From DASSBR01 sp035701285 (lineage in GTDB: Bacteria > Pseudomonadota > Gammaproteobacteria > Natronospirales > DASSBR01), in NCBI GenBank assembly GCA_035701285.1, contig DASSNT010000091.1:1-50855 (forward strand): DNA of 50,855 bases, in the 5' to 3' direction. How positions within the stretch are numbered: the stretch's first letter is position 1; each line of letters starts with the position of its first letter. Of this stretch, positions 32,556 to 40,236 are shown piece after piece. The notes under the pieces are model-generated. The model was not told where the DNA came from. It was given only the letters and a program-made list of their open reading frames with translations, and did not search any database. The position numbers and the translations under genes are program-made.

Positions 32556-33620
32556 ATGCAGTCGATTAAAGCGCTCTACTCGCTGTTGATTCTGCTCGCT
32601 GCCTTACCGGGGACGCTCTATGCACAGACGGTGATTCATGCACCGGATACGCATAGCCCGTTGGCCGAACGCTGGCAGTGGGCACTGCAAGCGGATGATG
32701 GCTTCCAGTGCCGCGAAGGTTGCTGGATTGGTTACAGCATTCAGCGTCTGATGGACCCGGACTCCTATATTGGTAGCTGGAACAGCGATGATGAGAAACA
32801 AATTCCGCTAGGCGAGATGCTCTACGGGAAACATATCAGTCGCCTGGAAACGGAGACGAACGGAAAGGTTTCCAAACCGGTCGCGCTGCTGTTTCGGCTT
32901 AACCAGGACCGGGACCGCATCACTGCCGTGAAAGTCAGCAACCTCTCCCGGCCCGTATCGCTGCACGCGCCGTTGTTGTGGCTCGGCCGGAGCGCCGACG
33001 CCCCCAGCGTGAACTTGATTAAGGAGCTCTACGCCGAGACGAGCACTACGTCTGCCAGGAAAGACTTGGTAATGGCCGCCGCTCTGCACGATTCACAGCT
33101 CGCGGTACCGTTCCTGGCCGCAGTACTGAATAGTCGCGCCGCGACCGAAATACGCGAAGCTGCTGCGTTTTGGCTCGGCGAACAGAATGAAGCACACGCC
33201 CTGACCTTGCTGACACAGGTAGCGCGCCAGGATAAGTCGGAAGACGTACGCGAAAAGGCGGTCTTCGCCATCAGTCTCATGACAATGCCGGCGGCAACCG
33301 ACACGCTTATCGAACTGGCGAAGCACGCGGACCATCGCGAGGTGCGCGAAAAGGCGCTCTTCTGGCTGGCGCAGCACGCTTCGAAGAAGGCGGTCGCAAC
33401 GCTTGAGCACGTGGCGGAAAACGACCCGGACGCGGAAATAAGGAAAAAGGCTGTATTCGCATTATCCCAACTACCGGCTGATCAAGCGGTTCCGCGCCTG
33501 ATCAAACTTGCCATGTCGAGCCAGGACCCGGGAGTACGCAAACAAGCGATCTTCTGGCTCGGCCAAAGCGGCGACCCGCGCGCTGTCGACGTATTGGCAT
33601 CGATCGCAAAGGGACACTGA
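32556..33620 (+). CDS. Secreted HEAT-repeat protein, partner of the M56 sensor
   Basis: A 354-residue protein with a Sec signal peptide (cleavage likely after LYA at residue 23). Residues 35-160 form a unique domain with a close cysteine pair (C52, C56 in FQCREGCW). From about 167 to the end come six HEAT-like repeats of about 31 residues. They alternate two types, REKAVFAIS/KKAVFALSQLP and REKALFWLAQ/KQAIFWLGQ, exactly as in the C-terminal domain of the upstream protease. AGGAG lies about 8 bases before the ATG, at the end of the protease gene. No catalytic motif was recognised. A periplasmic ligand-binding or adaptor role with the M56 protein is inferred from repeat similarity and operon position. 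Confidence 0.8.
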   Translation: MQSIKALYSLLILLAALPGTLYAQTVIHAPDTHSPLAERWQWALQADDGFQCREGCWIGYSIQRLMDPDSYIGSWNSDDEKQIPLGEMLYGKHISRLETETNGKVSKPVALLFRLNQDRDRITAVKVSNLSRPVSLHAPLLWLGRSADAPSVNLIKELYAETSTTSARKDLVMAAALHDSQLAVPFLAAVLNSRAATEIREAAAFWLGEQNEAHALTLLTQVARQDKSEDVREKAVFAISLMTMPAATDTLIELAKHADHREVREKALFWLAQHASKKAVATLEHVAENDPDAEIRKKAVFALSQLPADQAVPRLIKLAMSSQDPGVRKQAIFWLGQSGDPRAVDVLASIAKGH

Positions 33621-33643
33621 CGAAGCGATCGCGCGTCTGCTGG

Positions 33644-35194
33644 CTAATCGACCCCCGCGGGCTTCAATTCGGCCAGCAGTCCCTCAATCGCGGCCGGATC
33701 GACCGGCTTGACGAAATGATGGTCGAAGCCAACTTCCCGGGCTCGCCGCTTGTGATGCTCCTGGCTCCAACCGGTCAGCGCCACCAGCACCGTCGAGGCA
33801 TGACCAAGCCGCGCACGCAAGCGGCGGGCGACCTCGTAGCCATCCATTTCCGGCAGGCCGACATCCAGGAAGATGAGGTGCGGCTGAAACTGGACCGCGA
33901 TATCCAGTGCCCCGAAACCCTCACTTGCCAGGCGCACCTCGCAGCCCATCAACTCCAGCATCATGCCGAGGCTTTCGGTGATATCTTCATTATCATCGAC
34001 TACCAGGACCCGGCAGCGCGCCTTGTGGCTGGACGCCGGCGCTGCCTTCTCTGCGCGAGGCAGGCGGGGCAGGCGCACGATGAATTCGCTACCGCGACCG
34101 GGGCCCTCGCTGCGAGCTGTCACACTGCCGCCGTGCATTTCCGCCAGACGCTGCACCAGCGTAAGTCCGATTCCCAAGCCACTGAGCGCCCGGCCGTCGC
34201 CGTCTTCAACCTGCGAAAACAACTCGAATATGCCCTCCAGCTTGTCAGACGGGATGCCGATGCCGTCATCACGCACGGCGACAGCCGCATTGTCGCCATC
34301 GGGTCGGACGGTCAGCCAGATGTGGCCACCGGTCGCCGTGTACCTGGCAGCGTTAGTCAGGAGGTTAGTCAGAATCTGCTCTACCCGCGTCAGGTCCGCA
34401 TTCAGGCAGATCGGCTGGGGCGGCAGCGAAACGGTGAGCTGCTGCCGATTGGCGGCCATCATCGGCCGCGTCGTTTCGATCGCGGTATCAACTGCCCGCT
34501 TCAGCTCGACGTGCTCTTTTTGAAGCCTGATCTTTCCGCGGGTAATGCGCGAGAAGTCGAGCAAATCGTCGATCAGCCGCGTCATGCGCTTTATATGACG
34601 GTCCATCATCGCGCGTGCGCGCTCAGCCACTTCGCGGCTGTCTGCACGGCCAAGGATGGCCAATGCATTTCGAACCGGCATCAGAGGGTTGCGCAGTTCG
34701 TGCGCCAGCATCGCCAGAAATTCGTCCTTGCGCTGGTTTGCATTGCGAAGCTCCGCCTCGACGGACTTCATTCGACTGATATCCTCGAACATCAGGACGA
34801 CCATGCCTCTATCGGCGCCCATCGGTGGCAGCTTTCCGCCGGACAGCAGCAAATGGTGCGTGCCGGACGGCAAACGCCATTGCAGCTCGAAATGTCGCAA
34901 CCGCTCACCGCGTGCGAGACGCTCCGCAGGGAAGTCTTTGGCCGAAATGGGCTCGCCAGCAGCGGTGGTTATCGTTCCCCAGGCCGGATCGCGGCCGCAT
35001 GGTGCCCCGTGCGGCATGCGGCCGCCCGCCGCTTCGTCAGCCGCCGCGTTGGCGAAGCGCACTTCCCCGCTGCCTGGCTCGATCAACATTGCCGGAATCG
35101 GCATATAGTTCAGCATCGTTCGCAGCAGTTGCTGCTCTTTGTCAGGCGCGTTGCGCTGTAAATTCGCAGGCGATTCGAGAGTTTGTTCATCCAT
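33644..35194 (-). CDS. Hybrid sensor histidine kinase/response regulator
   Basis: A 516-residue soluble hybrid kinase. A PAS-like domain covers about residues 25-145 (MLNYMPIPAMLIEPGSGEVRF, MVVLMFEDISRMK). The H-box is FLAMLAHELRNPLMPVRNAL with H165. ATPase motifs are NLLTNAARYT, DDGIGIP and GLGIGLTLVQRLAEMHGG. A C-terminal receiver from about residue 390 has VVDDNEDITES, phosphoacceptor LIFLDVGLPEMDG and FVKPVD. There is no membrane helix. The protein may autophosphorylate and pass phosphate to its own receiver; no separate output protein is adjacent. It converges on the HEAT gene with 23 bases between stops. Confidence 0.92.
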   Translation of the reverse strand: MDEQTLESPANLQRNAPDKEQQLLRTMLNYMPIPAMLIEPGSGEVRFANAAADEAAGGRMPHGAPCGRDPAWGTITTAAGEPISAKDFPAERLARGERLRHFELQWRLPSGTHHLLLSGGKLPPMGADRGMVVLMFEDISRMKSVEAELRNANQRKDEFLAMLAHELRNPLMPVRNALAILGRADSREVAERARAMMDRHIKRMTRLIDDLLDFSRITRGKIRLQKEHVELKRAVDTAIETTRPMMAANRQQLTVSLPPQPICLNADLTRVEQILTNLLTNAARYTATGGHIWLTVRPDGDNAAVAVRDDGIGIPSDKLEGIFELFSQVEDGDGRALSGLGIGLTLVQRLAEMHGGSVTARSEGPGRGSEFIVRLPRLPRAEKAAPASSHKARCRVLVVDDNEDITESLGMMLELMGCEVRLASEGFGALDIAVQFQPHLIFLDVGLPEMDGYEVARRLRARLGHASTVLVALTGWSQEHHKRRAREVGFDHHFVKPVDPAAIEGLLAELKPAGVD

Positions 35195-35445
35195 GATGTC
35201 CCCGTCCTTTATGTGGATTGATATTCACGGCTTCATGATCGCACTCATGAAGATCGCTACAGCCAATACAATCACGGTTTGGGCGTTCAAATAGCTCGCG
35301 TCATCAAAAAGCGTGAACTCGAAGCAGCTTCAAATCCAAACGCTTCGGACTCATACTGATCACGGAATAGTCCGGTTGCGCGATGGCCTTCGCGTCGACA
35401 GGGGGCTTTTCACGTCGATAGCTCGTAATACGGGAGACGCAGACG
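35195..35445. other. Intergenic region between divergent hybrid-kinase and DUF5996 genes
   Basis: 251 bases between two divergent genes, so it must hold promoters in both directions. On the reverse strand GGACGGGGAC precedes the kinase ATG as a ribosome site. On the forward strand TACAAT near 35267 could be a -10, but no good -35 is present. I see no convincing gene, hairpin or repeat here. Confidence 0.4.
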
Positions 35446-36399
35446 ATGGAACGTCAAGTTATGTGGCCGGAACTGCCGTACGCCGCTTGGAAAGACACCT
35501 GCACAACCCTGCAACTGTGGATGCAGATCATCGGCAAAATCCGCCTCGTACAAACGCCTTGGCTGAATCATTCCTGGCACACAACGCTTTACCTGACGAC
35601 GCGCGGCCTTACGACGTCACCGATTTCCTACGAAACGCGGCTATTTCAGATAGATTTCGACTTTATCGACCACGTGCTGCTGATTCAGGCCGATGACGGC
35701 TCAAAACATGCGCTGCCGCTTGAAGCCCAATCCGTTGCCGCGTTCGAAGCCGCGGTATTTGCAGCGTTGGACAATTTCGGCATAGATGTGACGATAGACG
35801 GCTGCCCAAACGAATTACCCGACCCAATCCTGTTTCACAACGACACCGTCCATGCATCCTACGATCCTGACTATGCGCAACGGTTCTGGCGCGTGTTGCT
35901 GCAAACGGACCGCGTGTTCAAGCACTTCCGTACCGGCTATCTCGGCAAGACGAGCCCCGTGCATTTTTTCTGGGGCAGCTTCGACCTCGCCGTTACGCGC
36001 TTCTCCGGCCGCCGCGCTCCGATGCATCCGGGCGGCATTCCGCACCTGTCCGATGCCGTAACACGCGAGGCCTATTCACACGAAGTCAGCAGCGCCGGTT
36101 TCTGGCCGGGCGGCGGTCCGGTCGATTATGCGGCCTTTTATTCGTATGCTTATCCAACACCGGCGGGATTCAGCGAGCAGCCGGTCGACCCGAGCGAGGC
36201 TTTTTTTCATCCCGGGGCCGGCGAATTCATCCTGCCTTACGACGCGGTACGGACTGCGAGCGATCCCGACCAGACTCTGCTCGATTTTCTGCAAACCACC
36301 TACGAGGCGGCGGCAAAAACGGGCAACTGGGATCGGGAACAGCTCGAATGCGAGCGTGGCGTGGCCGGTGAGCCGCGTCCGTGGAACGCCCCCGCTTGA
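35446..36399 (+). CDS. DUF5996-family protein
   Basis: A 317-residue protein of unknown function. It opens MWPELPYAAWKDTCTTLQLW and continues QIIGKIRLVQTPWLNHSWH, signatures of DUF5996. Later stretches are VHFFWGSFDLAVTRFSGR, EAYSHEVSSAGFWPGGG and AFYSYAYPTPAGF. Many aromatic residues and conserved histidines (HSWH, HE) suggest ligand or metal binding, but no enzyme has been assigned to the family. ATG 35446 has GGGAGA upstream; a second ATG five codons later is also possible. No signal peptide or membrane segment is seen. phoB starts 103 bases downstream, but a shared function is not evident. Confidence 0.82.
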   Translation: MERQVMWPELPYAAWKDTCTTLQLWMQIIGKIRLVQTPWLNHSWHTTLYLTTRGLTTSPISYETRLFQIDFDFIDHVLLIQADDGSKHALPLEAQSVAAFEAAVFAALDNFGIDVTIDGCPNELPDPILFHNDTVHASYDPDYAQRFWRVLLQTDRVFKHFRTGYLGKTSPVHFFWGSFDLAVTRFSGRRAPMHPGGIPHLSDAVTREAYSHEVSSAGFWPGGGPVDYAAFYSYAYPTPAGFSEQPVDPSEAFFHPGAGEFILPYDAVRTASDPDQTLLDFLQTTYEAAAKTGNWDREQLECERGVAGEPRPWNAPA

Positions 36400-36502
36400 C
36401 GCATGCCCGTCTGCTAATATCGTCGGCCGAAGCCGGCACTTCGTAACAAAACCTTCACAACTCGCCGGTAAACTTGCGCCGAACTGGGTATTGGCAAGGC
36501 GA

Positions 36503-37198
36503 ATGCAAGACAAAGACATTTTGATTGTCGAGGATGAGGAGCCGATCCGGCGGATGATGCGCTTCAGTCTTGAGCGCGCCGGCTTTCGCGTTACTGAAGC
36601 CGGCGATGTGGCTGAGGCGCGCGTGGCGCTGGCCGAGGCGCCTCCCGATCTACTGCTGCTGGACTGGATGCTGCCGGGCACGAGCGGCCTTGAGTTCGCC
36701 CGCCAGCTTCGCGCCGACGAGTTGACGCAGGACATCCCGATCATCATGGTCACCGCCCGGGTGGAGGAAGAAGATCGAGTGCATGGTCTGGATCTCGGCT
36801 GCGACGACTACGTCACCAAGCCCTTCTCACCCTCCGAGTTGACCGCGCGTATTCGGGCGGTGCTGCGGCGGACGTTGCCAGGCGGTGCCGAAGAACGCAT
36901 CGAAATCGGCGGCCTGGTGATCGATGGCGCGAGCCAGCGCGTCAGCGCCAATGACGAGCCGGTCAGGCTCGGGCCGACGGAATATCGCCTGCTGGCCTTT
37001 CTGGCCGCTCATCCGGAGCGCGTCTACAGTCGGGAGCAGTTACTCGATCGCGCCTGGGGACGCAACGTGTATGTCGAGGAACGGACCGTGGATGTCCATA
37101 TCCGGCGGCTGCGCAAAGCGCTTGAGCCATCTGGTCATGATCGGCTGATTCAAACCGTGCGCGGCAGCGGTTACCGGCTCTCGGAACATCATGACTGA
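36503..37198 (+). CDS. phoB: Phosphate regulon response regulator PhoB
   Basis: A 231-residue OmpR-family regulator. The receiver domain has VEDEEPIRR, phosphoacceptor D54 in LLLDWMLPGTSG and YVTKPFSPSEL. The winged-helix output domain has LGPTEYRLLAFLAAHPERVYSR, RTVDVHIRRLRKAL and VRGSGYRLS. PhoB activates Pho-box promoters under phosphate limitation, and two such boxes are present just downstream. ATG 36503 gives the canonical N-terminus; the open frame extends upstream into the DUF5996 gene but is not coding there. I find no good Pho box before it. It overlaps phoR by eight bases. Confidence 0.95.
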   Translation: MQDKDILIVEDEEPIRRMMRFSLERAGFRVTEAGDVAEARVALAEAPPDLLLLDWMLPGTSGLEFARQLRADELTQDIPIIMVTARVEEEDRVHGLDLGCDDYVTKPFSPSELTARIRAVLRRTLPGGAEERIEIGGLVIDGASQRVSANDEPVRLGPTEYRLLAFLAAHPERVYSREQLLDRAWGRNVYVEERTVDVHIRRLRKALEPSGHDRLIQTVRGSGYRLSEHHD

Positions 37199-37946
37199 TA
37201 AGCGCATCGGCGGCGACTTGGAACGGATCGATCAAATTCGCCGCGACTTTGTCGCGAATGCGTCGCATGAATTGCGGACGCCGCTGACAGTGTTGCGCGG
37301 CTACATCGACATGATGCACGACGAATCGGCCACCGGCGGCGCGCTGGAGATCTGGCGCGACCCGCTTGAGAACATGGTTCAGCAGGCGGAGCGGATGCAG
37401 CAGATTATTGCCGACATGCTGACGCTGGCGCGGCTGGAAGTTGAAGAGTCGGCCGCCAAATATGTTCGGGTCGACGTGCAGGCGCTGCTGGACAAAATCA
37501 TGCGCCAGGCAGAATCTATGTCGCGAGGCAATCACACGATCCAACTCGACGTGCAAACCGGCCTGAATCTGCTCGGCCATGCCGCGGAGCTTGAGAACGC
37601 ATTTTCGAACCTGATATTCAACGCGATTCAGCACACGCCCGCCGGTAGCCAAATCAACGTGCGCTGGCACAGGCAGGCTCAACGTGCCGTTTTCGAGGTA
37701 AGCGACAACGGCCCAGGCATACCGGCGGAAGACATTCCACGCCTGACGGAGCGCTTCTATCGGGTCGACGTCGCCCGGTCACGCGCGAGTGGCGGCACCG
37801 GCCTCGGCCTTGCCATCGTCAAGCATGCACTGGAGCGCCATGACAGCGTCCTCGAAATCAATAGCCAACTCGGAGCAGGCTCAGCCTTCAGGTGCGTCTT
37901 TCCGCCTCGCCGCATTGCCGGCCCCCCCTCCTCTTCTCACGCCTGA
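37191..37946 (+). CDS. phoR: PhoR-like sensor histidine kinase lacking membrane and PAS domains
   Basis: A 251-residue kinase whose catalytic core matches PhoR: IRRDFVANASHELRTPLTVL with H26, then QAERMQQIIADMLTLARLE, NLIFNAIQHTP, DNGPGIP and GGTGLGLAIVKH. PhoR proteins are normally about 430 residues with N-terminal membrane helices and a PAS domain. Here only ten residues (MTDKRIGGDL) precede the sequence that follows the PAS domain in other PhoR proteins. The start overlaps phoB, so there is no room for a missing 5' part. It should be cytosolic. How it would sense the PstSCAB-PhoU state is unclear, because PhoU contacts the PAS domain in E. coli. It may still be a functional kinase for PhoB. 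Confidence 0.88.
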   Translation: MTDKRIGGDLERIDQIRRDFVANASHELRTPLTVLRGYIDMMHDESATGGALEIWRDPLENMVQQAERMQQIIADMLTLARLEVEESAAKYVRVDVQALLDKIMRQAESMSRGNHTIQLDVQTGLNLLGHAAELENAFSNLIFNAIQHTPAGSQINVRWHRQAQRAVFEVSDNGPGIPAEDIPRLTERFYRVDVARSRASGGTGLGLAIVKHALERHDSVLEINSQLGAGSAFRCVFPPRRIAGPPSSSHA

Positions 37947-37957
37947 AAATCTGAATT

Positions 37958-38013
37958 CCGTCATACAAACGTAATCCAGCCGTCATTTTGCAGTAACTCA
38001 ACGCATTTATCCT
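37958..38013 (+). promoter_or_regulatory. Tandem Pho boxes and promoter of the phosphate porin
   Basis: Four 7-base half-sites recur every 11 bases: CCGTCAT (37958), ACGTAAT (37969), CCGTCAT (37980), CAGTAAC (37991). The PhoB consensus half-site is CTGTCAT, so two match at six of seven positions and two weakly. TATCCT at 38008-38013 begins 10 bases after the last half-site, the spacing of PhoB-dependent promoters, which lack a -35. Confidence 0.65.
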
Positions 38014-38062
38014 GCGTGGCGTGGTGGTCAGGGGACTGCCTCACATTAACAGGAGCAATGCA

Positions 38063-39085
38063 ATGAAAAGAACACTGACTGCAGCAACAATTTTAATAAC
38101 CATGACCAGTGGTGCGGGTATTCCGGCGCTGGCGGACGAATCCGGCTCAACTAGTGTCGGTGGCAAAATGTACACCGATCTGACATGGCTGAATCAGGAA
38201 TTGGATGGGGCGGATACCGCAACATCAGGCTACGGGCTCGACGTCAAGCGATTTTACCTGACAGTCGACCATGCCTTCGACGACATCTGGTCCGCCAATC
38301 TGACAACGGATTTCAACTATGTCAGCAAAGATGGCGAAACGCAGCTCTATGTCAAGAAGGCCTATGTTCAGGCGGCATTCGACAAGGCGGCAACGCTACG
38401 CGCCGGTTCCGCCGACATGCCGTGGATACCTTTCGTCGAAGATGCTTACGGCTATCGCTACCTCGAAAAGACCATCACTGACAGATTGGGGTTCGCAAAC
38501 TCTGCGGATTGGGGCGTCCACTTGTTCGGACAGCCGCGCGACTCGCTTAACTATCAGGTCTCCCTGGTCAATGGCGGCGGATACAAGCATCCCTCTCGCA
38601 GCAACAGCATGGACGTGGCCGCACGAATTGGCTTTGAACCGATAGATGGCCTGACCATTGCCATAGGCGGCTACAACGGCCATCGCGGTCAGGACTTCAG
38701 CGATGCGCCGGCCATTCATACAGCCACTCGCTATGACGCCCTGATAGCGTACGTACAGCCGGGCTTTCGCTTCGGTGCCGAGTACTTCCGGGCGGATAAC
38801 TGGGATAACGTGACGACGCTGACGACAGATTCCGCGGATGGCTATTCGATCTTTGCGAGTGCCGCCGTTGCCAGGAACCTGAACGTCTTTGCGCGCTATG
38901 ACCATGCCTCGTCGAGCAACGACCTCAATCCTTCGATGGACGACAAATATTACAACCTTGGCGTGTCCTTCAACGCGCGCGACAACATCGAAATCGCGTT
39001 CGCCTATAAGCATGAAAACAAAAGCGACGGACAGCACAGCCTCGAGACCGACGAAATCGGCATCTGGGCGGAAGTGAAGTTTTAA
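38063..39085 (+). CDS. OprP/OprO-like phosphate-selective porin
   Basis: A 340-residue outer-membrane beta-barrel. A Sec signal peptide (MKRTLTAATILITMTSGAG to ALA) is followed by alternating beta strands such as GGKMYTDLTWLN, DVKRFYLTVDHAF, ANLTTDFNYVSKDGE and LYVKKAYVQAAF, and it ends with the typical C-terminal phenylalanine (WAEVKF). This fits the Porin_O_P family, which takes up phosphate or polyphosphate. AGGAG is seven bases before ATG 38063. The Pho boxes upstream and the position between phoR and pstS support a phosphate role, although specificity cannot be read from sequence alone. Confidence 0.85.
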   Translation: MKRTLTAATILITMTSGAGIPALADESGSTSVGGKMYTDLTWLNQELDGADTATSGYGLDVKRFYLTVDHAFDDIWSANLTTDFNYVSKDGETQLYVKKAYVQAAFDKAATLRAGSADMPWIPFVEDAYGYRYLEKTITDRLGFANSADWGVHLFGQPRDSLNYQVSLVNGGGYKHPSRSNSMDVAARIGFEPIDGLTIAIGGYNGHRGQDFSDAPAIHTATRYDALIAYVQPGFRFGAEYFRADNWDNVTTLTTDSADGYSIFASAAVARNLNVFARYDHASSSNDLNPSMDDKYYNLGVSFNARDNIEIAFAYKHENKSDGQHSLETDEIGIWAEVKF

Positions 39086-39094
39086 TTCATCGAA

Positions 39095-39112
39095 CTGTCA
39101 TCTTTCTGTCAC
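39095..39112 (+). promoter_or_regulatory. Pho box of the pstSCAB-phoU operon
   Basis: CTGTCATCTTTCTGTCAC: two direct half-sites CTGTCAT and CTGTCAC, 11 bases apart, essentially perfect to the PhoB consensus. It ends 58 bases before the pstS ATG. A weaker third half (TATTCAT) may follow at 39117. A good -10 could not be fixed. Confidence 0.88.
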
Positions 39113-39170
39113 GCGATATTCATCAGCGGTTGCCAACATAGGCATACCGCAAATGATCATGGAGAAGATA

Positions 39171-40226
39171 ATGCATAAACTACTTGCAGCCGCACTGATC
39201 GGCGGCGCTCTCGCCTTATTAGGCAGCCCCGGCCACGCCGCAGACGTTAAGACACTCAACGGTGCCGGGGCAACCTTCCCTTACCCGGTCTATGCCAAGT
39301 GGGCCGACGCCTACCAGCAGAAGACCGGCGTGAAGCTGAATTATCAGGCCATCGGCTCCGGCGGCGGCGTCAAACAAATCGAGGCGAAGACGGTTGATTT
39401 CGGCGCCTCTGATGCGCCGTTGAAGGCCGAAGAGTTGCAGCAGGCCGGTTTGGTGCAGTTCCCGGCGATCATGGGCGGCGTCGTGCCGGTGGCCCACCTC
39501 GAAGGCGTCGAACCGGGCCAGCTGCGGCTGACGGGCGATGTCCTCGCCGATATCTACCTCGGAACGGTCGACCATTGGGACGATCCGCGGATCAAGGAAC
39601 TGAACCCGAATCTGGACCTGCCCGACAAGCGCATCACCGTGATACACCGTTCGGACGGTTCCGGTACCACGTTCATTTTCACCAACTACCTGTCCAAGGT
39701 CAGCGGTGATTGGAAAAAGAATATTGGCGCAGCCAAGGCGGTGTCCTGGCCAGCCGGCGTCGGCGGCAAGGGCAACCAGGGTGTGGCTTCATACGTGGAG
39801 CGTATCGACGGCTCGATCGGTTACGTCGAATACGCCTATGCCCTGCAAAACAACATGGGCTACACGCTACTGAAAAATCGTGCCGGGCATTTTGTCGCGC
39901 CGACCCAGGAGACGTTCAAAGCGGCGGCCGCCGGTGCGGATTGGCAACACGCCCAGGGCTTCTACATGATTCTGACCGACCAGCCGGGCGCCAAAAGCTG
40001 GCCGATTACCGGCGCGTCGTTCATCCTGGTTCACAAGAAGCCGACGAATCCCCGGCAGGTCCAGGCGGTACTGAAGTTCTTCGACTGGGCGTACCACAAC
40101 GGGGATCAGATGGCCGCTGAGCTCGATTACGTGCCGATGCCCCAATCGGTGGTGAAACGGGTGGAACAGGCGTGGCAGCAGAGCATCAAGGGCACCGCTG
40201 GTCAGCCGCTGTGGCCTGCGAAGTAG
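39171..40226 (+). CDS. pstS: Phosphate ABC transporter substrate-binding protein PstS
   Basis: A 351-residue periplasmic phosphate-binding protein. The signal peptide is MHKLLAAALIGGALALLGS to HAA. Phosphate-binding loops are GAGATFPYPVYAKW, IGSGGGVKQI, DFGASDAPL, HRSDGSGTTFIFTNYL and GKGNQGV. ATG 39171 is chosen because GGAG lies six bases upstream and puts the signal peptide at the N-terminus; in-frame ATGs at 39153 and 39159 are less likely. It is the first gene of a five-gene operon behind a strong Pho box. Confidence 0.96.
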   Translation: MHKLLAAALIGGALALLGSPGHAADVKTLNGAGATFPYPVYAKWADAYQQKTGVKLNYQAIGSGGGVKQIEAKTVDFGASDAPLKAEELQQAGLVQFPAIMGGVVPVAHLEGVEPGQLRLTGDVLADIYLGTVDHWDDPRIKELNPNLDLPDKRITVIHRSDGSGTTFIFTNYLSKVSGDWKKNIGAAKAVSWPAGVGGKGNQGVASYVERIDGSIGYVEYAYALQNNMGYTLLKNRAGHFVAPTQETFKAAAAGADWQHAQGFYMILTDQPGAKSWPITGASFILVHKKPTNPRQVQAVLKFFDWAYHNGDQMAAELDYVPMPQSVVKRVEQAWQQSIKGTAGQPLWPAK

Positions 40227-40236
40227 CGTTTGGTCA

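Noticed and set aside
33620..33644. GCGATCGC palindrome between the HEAT gene and the hybrid kinase
   Set aside because: An 8-base GC-rich palindrome is expected often in this DNA and has no supporting context.
36430..36470. CTTCGTAAC and CTTCACAAC before phoB as a Pho box
   Set aside because: The two halves are 14 bases apart rather than 11 and match CTGTCAT poorly, so they do not fit a PhoB site.
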